Origin: Selaginella moellendorffii
Taxonomy: Eukaryota; Streptophyta; Lycopodiopsida; Selaginellales; Selaginellaceae
Assembly (NCBI RefSeq): GCF_000143415.4
Contig: NW_003314283.1
Span: 1,047,734 to 1,111,733 of the forward strand
DNA length: 64,000 nt
Reading direction: 5' to 3'
In this document: in pieces, positions 56,899-64,000 of the stretch
How positions within the stretch are numbered: position 1 is the stretch's first letter
Layout: the number at the start of each line of letters is the position of its first letter
The notes under the pieces: generated by a model
Told to the model about the DNA's origin: nothing
What the model saw: the letters and a program-made list of their open reading frames with translations, nothing else
Databases searched by the model: none
Made by a program: the position numbers and the translations under genes

Positions 56899-57503
56899 CC
56901 GGTCTCGGTCTCGACTTCGGACTCCATCTCGGACTCCATCTCGGACTCCATCTCGGACTCCATCTCGGACTCCATCTCGGGTCCATCTCGGACTCCATTT
57001 CGGGTCCATCTCGGGTCCACCTCGGACTCCATCTCGGACTCCATCTCGGACTCCATCTCGGGTCCATCTCGGACTCCACTTCGGACTCCAACTCGGGCTC
57101 CATCTCGGGTCCATCTCGGACTCCACTTCGGACACCAACTCGGGTCCATCTCGGGTCCACCTCGGACTCCACTTCGGACTCCTTCTCGGACTCCATCTCG
57201 GGTCCATCTCGGACTCCATCTCGGACTCCATTTCGGGTCCATCTCGGGTCCACCTCGGACTCCATCTCGGACTCTCCCACGTGTCATGTGTTGGCCCTTT
57301 TGGGTCCCTTTTTGGAGCCTCGCCTTTTGCTCGCTTCGTGCTCGTTCCTCGAGCACTTCGTTGGGAGTTCCACTCCCGCTCTTGACTTTTCAAGTCGGAG
57401 CTTTTGGTCCAAACGTGTTACACTCGTTCGGCTCTTGCTTCGGCCACTACCATGTGGCGCCCTTCCGGCTCCACTTTGGGGCCTAGGGATTTTGTGTCTC
57501 ACA
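55757..57503 (-). mobile_element. Family A element, 3' LTR (left copy)
   Basis: 1747 bp from TGTAAGAGAC to GTGTCTCACA on the top strand. Nearly identical to 61611-63416 outside the minisatellite; four substitutions were noticed, all transitions. The element reads on the minus strand, so this is its downstream LTR. Confidence 0.92.
56755..57275. repeat. (CTCGGA)n-derived minisatellite in left LTR-A
   Basis: Starts as a pure GACTCG hexamer array, then GTCTCG/GCCTCG variants, then 12-mers GGACTCCATCTC and GGGTCCATCTC. All six frames are nearly stop-free, which generates several long false ORFs. Confidence 0.95.
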
Positions 57504-60500
57504 ACTCCACCACCCATAGACGAAGTTCGATGTCCTCATCGAACGGTAAACCATTTTATAAAGTAACGCCCGCACGTGTTACCATTTCCATCCTTGGCAC
57601 CTAGCCAATATTTGTCAAGGGTTTGACATTGAAGGCTCACCATGCCTTTTGCATATTCTTCAATGGTTTGACACCAAAGGCTCACCATGCCTTGCCCATC
57701 CTCTAAGGAGGGTAGTCTCTCCAACTTAGAGACTGATTGGACCATATGTAGTGGTTCTCTCCTTTTATTGGTTTAGTTCCCGCTAAACCTCTTAGAGACC
57801 CTTCTCTAAGTCAATCCCAATACTCCTTCTAGAGTAATCTCAATTTCCATCTATTGAGCATTTTGCACCTTGAAACTTTTACCCTTTTGACTTTTGGAAG
57901 TCAACTCCCTAGGTGTCTCCAACACCTTGCCTTGCACCTTTTGTGCAACTCCACTTCCCATCCTAGGAAGTTCTCTACTCGAGGGCACCATCATCCTCTC
58001 TTCTATTTCGTGCCAAAGTTCCAGTTATCATACTTTGTGCTAGGGCTGTTCATGGCCCTATCATTTGGCTACCTTACCGCTCCCTCCCTTGGAGCTTCCA
58101 CTTTCGCCAAATCGGAGCATTTTGGAATCCCTCCTTGGAAACACACTTCCTTTCCCGCAACTTGTTAGCGTCCAACACATTAGTGTTCCTCGCCTAACTT
58201 TGTCACTTGGATTCCTTCCAAGGGATTCCACGGCCCTATCTTGGCCACTCATCTTTTGCTCCTATCCGTTGATTGTTGCACCAAGCAACATCGAATCTCT
58301 ACCTCCCTCCTTGAGGTATTGTTTCGGTTCCATAGCAAAGACTCTTCTTTGCTAAGTCCGGAAGACGTTCACCCCTAGTAAGTCTCTTTTAGCATCTTCT
58401 GCTATGGGCTCTATCCACGGCCCAACTTCGTGACCCTCCCATGGGTCTTTTATAGAGACTACTTTCCTCGGACTCACTATGCCATCACACGGACATAGTT
58501 TGTTTCCCTTAGGTGCTCTTCCCACTTGGTCATCACGACCAAGCCACACCACCTTAAACAGTTCAATTTCAACATTTTGAACCAGGAACTTCATTCCTTA
58601 GCCAACCAAGGACCTTGTCCTTATCTGGCCATAAGATCACCTAGTGATCTCACCTTGGCACCTTAACAGGGTTGCCAAGAGGTACTTGGTCTTCTAGACC
58701 TCCAAGTTGTTGACTATAACCCCGGGGGCATCCCCCACACTTGGCGGTGCACCCAAGCTAGCCCTTACGGCCAAGGGTTCATAGCAACTGAGATTAGGTG
58801 TCCCCATCTCACTCACCACGACCTTGGTGCCACTTGCACCAAAGTGTTCAAGTTAGATATGCTGAGCTTTCACACTAAGCAATCTAACCGTGCATCACGA
58901 CTCCGAGGCATCCCTCGCTTGGCGGTGTGCCCAAACCAGTCTCCCCACTGAGAGTCCATGACCACCGAAATATGAGTGTCCTCATATTCCAAACCATCAC
59001 CACGCCCTAGTGATTTGGGACTCGAACCCAAGCACTAGAGGGTCGGGACTCGAACCCAACCTCCGTATATGCATCTACGGACGGCATCACACAAGATGCC
59101 TGGCGTGACTCCCCACGCCGGTGCACCAACTTATTTTTAAAGCGCGCTACAGATCACAGCTTAGGAACTTAGTTCCTCCACACTGCCAAGTCCTCTCACT
59201 TGACATGTCTGTGATCATGCATGGACTCCTCCATGCTCGGCCCCATGGCCCCCCCTTTTTGAAGTTATCACCTTCAACTAGGGTATTTGTTCCCCCGACG
59301 TGCCAATCTCGCTTGGCAAGTCCTCCGACCACTGTAACATGGTTCCTGCATAAGCATGAAAGTCCTTGACCATCGACTTCCGTTCAAAGCCCTCTCTTTG
59401 AACACTCGGGAACTACTTCCCTAACCTTGATAGCCTTGCCTCATGGCAAGCTTCAAGACCACGCTTCTACTGCGCCACTCTGATTTCGCGCGTTCCATGA
59501 ACCATTTACACTTGGCCTTTCTAGGTACTAAGCTACCTAGAATCGTCTTTGGGAACCTTAAAGGGACTCTGTCCCTCAGCTTGCTAAGGCCTCCCTTTTT
59601 GCAAGCCTTCCAAATGCCACATAGTCTAACATGGACAATTCCATATTTTAGACTCTCCATGGCATCACGGTTGCTAGCGGCAACACCCTCGAGCCCCCAC
59701 TTGATTCTCCACTCCCAGCTAGCATAACCAACCTTGGTTATGCCCTTTGATTTCTACGGTTCGGTTCTATCCCCTTACTTCTTGCTTTTTTTTGGCTTCA
59801 CACCTTTCCTTTGGTCATTCTCCTCAAGATCAGGAGGATAGTTTTGCACTTTCTATCATGCTTTAGCAAGTATTCTTAGGGATGAACCTACCCAATAGCC
59901 TAGGGAGTGGTTCCTCAATCCGGGTATGCTCACCTTATAATCCCACACACTGGGATTACATTGTTGCTTATGGGCCTTTACATGCCCATCACTAGCTTTG
60001 CCAAAATTCCATTTTTGGCTTTGTCCAACTCGGGTAGACAGTCTTCTCCTGTCTCCGCAACCTTGGACATTTGGATAGCACCTTCTATCCATCATTCGCT
60101 AGGGACTTAGTCCCTTGGGCTTTATCCATTGCCCTCGCGACATCAAACACCACCTTCTGGTGTTCTAGAGTGTTCGGGTGTCCCAATGATGGCTTTCTTG
60201 ACAATGAGTATTTCCTTTTATGACATTGACTTACTATATCGCAACACAAGCAACTTATCCCCCGTAAGGGTATATCCAACTTCCCTATGCTATTAAGAAG
60301 TCTTGGGTAGCTACCTTCTACCCATTTAACCAGTTATTTTGCACCTCTTGCTTAGTTGCCTCATAGTTGTCAAGTCCTACAACTCATTGCTTGGTGCTTT
60401 CACACCTCCATCATTATCTGGGTCACCACACTCCAACTGCATGTTCTGCAGCTTAGGCTATGCTATTCCCATTTCCATTGGGATTCCTTTGGCAAGGGGT

Positions 60501-61610
60501 TCTCATTAACCCACCAACATAGCCTCAAGGTATCACACCTTGGCACATTTGGTGTCTCCACACCATTGGCTCCACGAGCCTACTTCTATGACATTTCCCC
60601 TTCGTGTCTAAGTCTTTGCCAAGACCAACACCGCTCTTTCTCATGCCAACCATCCGTTAGCACTGCACCATAGAGGTCACATACAACTTTATGTCAAAGT
60701 TGTTTTCTTCTGGGAACACCTTTCCCATAACTTTAGCATGGCACATTTTGCCATCGATGAGATACCCTCTATTCTCATCCTTGGATCCTATGATCCCCCC
60801 CCCCATCCTTCGTGGGGTACAACACACCTCAGTCCAAATGCTTCCATCAGTCCTTTTAGGACCATCCGTTGACTCTACTTGAGTCATCCAGCAGTTTTGG
60901 ACTTGGTTAATCCACAGACCCGTAAGGTCCTACTTGTGAGGCACTAGCTCACTGGAATACACTTCTTGCATTCCTGTCCTACTCAAAAGGACTATTTTCA
61001 CAAGTGTTACTCCGACACTTGATTTTGTTCTCTGGGGGCAACCTTTGCCCCTTAGGACTACTTGTCCATGTGATGAGAACACCAACTCATCCACTTAATA
61101 CACCCCCAACTCCTTGGGTTGTTCCAGCATTTATTAGAGGTAGCCCCGGCTACCTTTTCAAGGACTTGAGTCCTCTTCCGTATTTGACCTCCCACGGTCA
61201 TTACTTCTGGTCTCACATTCATGAGCACCAACCTCAACTATATGAGGGAAATCTTGTGACTCCTTTATTGCTTTGGAGTCTTTATCTTTCCCGTGATCCC
61301 AACTGTAGTTGTTTACCACAACTACATTAGCCAGTTTGCTAAGTCAAACGCTCATCTGGATCACATCCTCAACTCTCTGAGGAAAACCATATATTGTTCC
61401 CAAGATCCCAAAGTCGTTCCATTATTGGCCCTTTTCTATCCACCATCTCGCCTACAAGTTCACACATGAACTGTAGTGGAGAGCCATGTCTTCCCGACCT
61501 GCTACTCCTCAAGGATAGGCCCACTCCTAGGACCTTTCAATGCCAACACCCGTGGTGATATACTTGAGCACCAATAAAAGTCGGACTAAGGAACTGCTCC
61601 GATACCAAAT
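57504..61610 (-). mobile_element. Internal region of the family A element
   Basis: 4107 bp between the LTRs. A purine-rich tract GGGTGGTGGAG (minus, 57515-57505) adjoins the 3' LTR, as expected for a polypurine tract. No frame longer than about 110 codons exists on either strand, and no gag, protease, reverse transcriptase or integrase motif was recognised. The element is therefore non-autonomous (LARD-like) or fully degenerate inside, and must have been mobilised by another element's enzymes. Confidence 0.75.
61596..61607 (-). promoter_or_regulatory. Primer-binding site of the family A element
   Basis: Minus strand TGGTATCGGAGC, one base from the plant initiator tRNA-Met PBS consensus TGGTATCAGAGC, three bases from the LTR end. 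Confidence 0.85.
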
Positions 61611-62744
61611 TGTAAGAGACTAAATTTTCCATTCTACTTTAGTCACTTAACCACACCACCGACCACTTGGAGGAGTCTCATTCACAACCTCCATAAGTCC
61701 AATCCAGGACTTGGGACTTGCTAGCCCCGAGAATGGCATCCATGCCACTCAACATTTGCACTTGGTCCAAGTGCTCCACGTGTCCGATCCCATGACCGAC
61801 ACTCAAAGGTACCACCGACATGCCAGCCCGTTACGCTAAGGCCATGCCCAATCACCTTTGCCACACTGGTAGTCCATTACCACTTGCATCACAGTCTTGG
61901 CTCTCCAAGACTAGGCAAACCATCCGTGAGTGGTCATCTGAGATCCACTCCTTAGCACCCTTAGGATGCCCACCGACATGGGGAATAGCCTTCCCCAATA
62001 TCCCTTTGTCAGTCCCCACTAAGTCCCTTTCTGCCCCTGGCCGTGTTTGCCAACACTGCCACTTGATCGAGACCCACAGGCCCGACCACTAAGTCCCACG
62101 GTCCTCTGGGACTTCCTCACCACACAACTGTGTCCTTGGTCACTACCCCAGAGGACTGCTCCTCTTCCTTTCCACAGTCTGGGCCTTTGGGGCAACATTT
62201 CGGAACACCGTGGCCTTACGCGAGCCACCTGGGTACTCTCCTCGCCTTCTGCCCTTAGGTGCTCTAGCCATGGGCTTAGAGCGAGGTTCCGTTGAGCCAC
62301 GCCTGGTATCCAAGTAGGTAGTGCCACCCACACTTGGACTGGGAGCATCGGCCAGTCGATCTCCCGGGGGAACTAGAGCCGGCTCTTGAACACTTCACCA
62401 AGCTACCCCGCTTGTCAGTCCGTGTTCACTCTAGTCTTGGACTTCCCAGTGGGCAGCTCATCACCCAACACTGGGTCCGGCCTTCCTGGGCCAAACTGGC
62501 CTTTCCTTGCCAAACTGGCTCCACTGCAGTCCTCCCCCTACTATACTTTTGGAGCTCACCAAACCCCCCAGGGTCTGGGAGACGAACGCTTTGGGCTTTC
62601 ACCCTCTCAGGCTCCGGACTCGGACTCGGACTCGGACTCGGACTCGGACTCGGACTCGGACTCGGACTCGGACTCGGACTCGGACTCGGGCTCGGGCTCG
62701 GTCTCGGCCTCGGCCTCGGCCTCGGTCTCGGTCTTTGGTCCCGA

Positions 62745-62776
<32 letters not shown>

Positions 62777-63416
62777 CCGGTCTCGGTCTCGACTTCGGAC
62801 TCCATCTCGGACTCCATCTCGGACTCCATCTCGGACTCCATCTCGGGTCCATCTCGGACTCCATCTCGGACTCCATTTCGGGTCCATCTCGGGTCCACCT
62901 CGGACTCCATCTCGGACTCCATCTCGGGTCCATCTCGGACTCCACTTCGGACTCCAACTCGGGCTCCATCTCGGGTCCATCTCGGACTCCACTTCGGACA
63001 CCAACTCGGGCTCCATCTCGGGTCCATCTCGGACTCCACTTCGGACACCAACTCGGGTCCATCTCGGGTCCACCTCGGACTCCACTTCGGACTCCTTCTC
63101 GGACTCCATCTCGGGTCCATCTCGGACTCCATCTCGGACTCCATTTCGGGTCCATCTCGGGTCCACCTCGGACTCCATCTCGGACTCTCCCACGTGTCAT
63201 GTGTTGGCCCTTTTGGGTCCCTTTTTGGAGCCTCGCCTTTTGCTCGCTTCGTGCTCGTTCCTCGAGCACTTCGTTGGGAGTTCCACTCCTGCTCTTGACT
63301 TTTCAAGTCGGAGCTTTTGGTCCAAACGTGTTACACTCGTTCGGCTCTTGCTTCGGCCACTACCATGTAGCGCCCTTCCGGCTCCACTTTGGGGCCTAGG
63401 GATTTTGTGTCTCACA
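61611..63416 (-). mobile_element. Family A element, 5' LTR (right copy)
   Basis: 1806 bp, TGTAAGAGAC to GTGTCTCACA on the top strand. It is 59 bp longer than the left LTR, and the difference lies in the minisatellite. Flanked on the right by GCTAG. Confidence 0.92.
62610..63188. repeat. (CTCGGA)n-derived minisatellite in right LTR-A
   Basis: Same organisation as the left array with a longer hexamer run and a different number of 12-mer units. The 489-codon plus frame through it is an artefact of the repeat. Confidence 0.95.
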
Positions 63417-63421
63417 GCTAG
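63417..63421. repeat. Target site duplication, right copy (GCTAG)
   Basis: Immediately follows GTGTCTCACA; matches 55752-55756. Confidence 0.9.
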
Positions 63422-63696
63422 TTGGTGGAGTACCCATATCCTCGCGTTAGGCCACCGGTATGCCGAAATAGCGCCAGACTCCGTTTGGCTCCGTTTTGCG
63501 TGTTGGTCCTGGCATTGGGATGCTGGTTGCTCCAGGACTGTTCCAAGTCGCTCCGGACTCCCGTCCCTTCGCTCCTTGGGCTTCATGCTCGGGAGTTGCT
63601 CCGTGGTTCGGTTTTGTCACTCCTCGGCTCCATGCTTGGGAGTTTGGCACCGTTCCTTCGTTCAGTGGCCCAAGGCCCTGAACCTCGGGTTCCTGT

Positions 63697-63752
63697 GGAC
63701 ACGTGGCATGGACACGTGGCATGTGACACATGGCATCTGTCACGTGGCACAA
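63697..63752 (+). promoter_or_regulatory. G-box cluster in LTR-B
   Basis: Four tandem, slightly different units GGACACGTGGCAT, GGACACGTGGCAT, TGACACATGGCAT and TGTCACGTGGCA; three contain the CACGTG core bound by plant bZIP/bHLH factors. Confidence 0.7.
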
Positions 63753-63779
63753 AGAGGGTTTAGGTTCCGCTTCGTGGTG

Positions 63780-63808
63780 TTATCCTATGGTAAATCACCA
63801 TAGGATAA
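63780..63808. repeat. Perfect 12-bp inverted repeat (hairpin) near LTR-B end
   Basis: TTATCCTATGGT, a 5-nt loop AAATC, then ACCATAGGATAA. A partly decayed version is kept in the inverted old LTR near 50990-51015. Confidence 0.9.
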
Positions 63809-63834
63809 AGGGTCAAAACCACGTGCGCTACATT

Positions 63835-63846
63835 TGGTATCAGAGG
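63835..63846 (+). promoter_or_regulatory. Primer-binding site of the family B element
   Basis: TGGTATCAGAGG, eleven of twelve bases of the plant initiator tRNA-Met PBS, two bases after the LTR end. The internal region continues beyond the window. Confidence 0.85.
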
Positions 63847-64000
63847 ATGAGTCTCAGCGAGTACTATTCAATGAGATTGGGCAACTAGTCTCGTTGCATA
63901 CGCAGAGATGAAAACGATGATCCAAGTGGGTACACGTTTGGTGCAAAGGGTTCACATTTGTTCCTTGGGTATGGATTTGGTTACCTTGTTGTACCTTATG

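Larger units (their letters stand above)
63422..63832 (+). mobile_element. LTR of family B, right part
   Basis: Continuation of 55017-55756. It contains a cluster of CACGTG-type boxes (63697-63752) and a perfect 12-bp hairpin (63780-63808), and ends GTGCGCTACA. With the left part the LTR is about 1.15 kb. Confidence 0.85.

Noticed and set aside
56755-57275. CRISPR-like regular repeats
   Set aside because: Units are contiguous without unique spacers; it is a eukaryotic LTR minisatellite.
62334-63803. 489-codon plus-strand ORF through the right LTR-A, and related frames at 56532-57566 and on the minus strand
   Set aside because: All are open only because the CTCGGA-type minisatellite lacks stops in every frame; they cross the LTR boundary and have no protein family signal.

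Overview
The window is nuclear DNA of a land plant, very probably the lycophyte Selaginella moellendorffii. Evidence: dense genes with many introns of about 45-90 nt, plant-only families (ureide permease, class C GH9 glucanase with CBM49, PRMT10, P-class PPR, OSCA channel, seed-maturation and arabinogalactan-like proteins), a Tctex1 dynein light chain as expected of a plant with swimming sperm, and a Bowman-Birk-like inhibitor, a family known from Selaginella outside the angiosperms. The species is an inference; no database was searched.

Layout. 1-7.6 kb: F-box gene with a frameshift, a low-complexity ORF, a Tctex1 dynein light chain gene sharing a 118-bp divergent promoter with a Kelch gene, and a secreted Ser-Gly repeat protein. 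7.6-12.4 kb: AT-rich, gene-free DNA with decayed transposon traces. 12.5-13.5 kb: a nodulin-like transporter relic and a broken duplicate of the dynein light chain gene. 13.8-31.4 kb: gene-rich block holding a ureide permease, tRNA-Thr, an unknown plant protein, cytosolic FBPase, an AGP-like protein, GH9-CBM49 glucanase, a Cys-rich secreted protein, tRNA-Leu, a small Cys-rich peptide, a plastid-targeted protein and an OSCA channel. 31.4-41 kb: AT-rich DNA, a 487-bp segment present twice and encoding a 116-aa protein, a truncated PRMT10 lacking its catalytic-loop exon, a Bowman-Birk-like inhibitor, tRNA-Gly, a PM41-like seed protein, SEC61 gamma, and several PPR relics. 41-48.7 kb: a fucosyltransferase-like gene, a Nudix hydrolase and an intronless 985-aa PPR protein. 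48.7-64 kb: a retrotransposon nest.

Retrotransposon nest. A young minus-oriented LTR element (family A here, 55757-63416; LTRs of 1747 and 1806 bp, TSD GCTAG, tRNA-Met PBS) sits inside the LTR of a second, plus-oriented element (family B here, 55017-55756 plus 63422-63832, PBS at 63835). Old AT-drifted copies of both LTR families lie at 49.7-50.6, 51.0-52.0 and 32.8 kb, and a decayed Ty3/gypsy gag-protease segment lies at 53.4-55.0 kb.

The genes do not form a pathway or operon; they are independent plant loci. Exon coordinates were worked out by hand from splice sites and reading frames, and nearly all sum to complete frames. No clearly new multi-gene system was found. The most interesting items are the PRMT10 exon loss, the recent 487-bp duplication, the nested elements, the PPR relic fields and two GC-AG introns.
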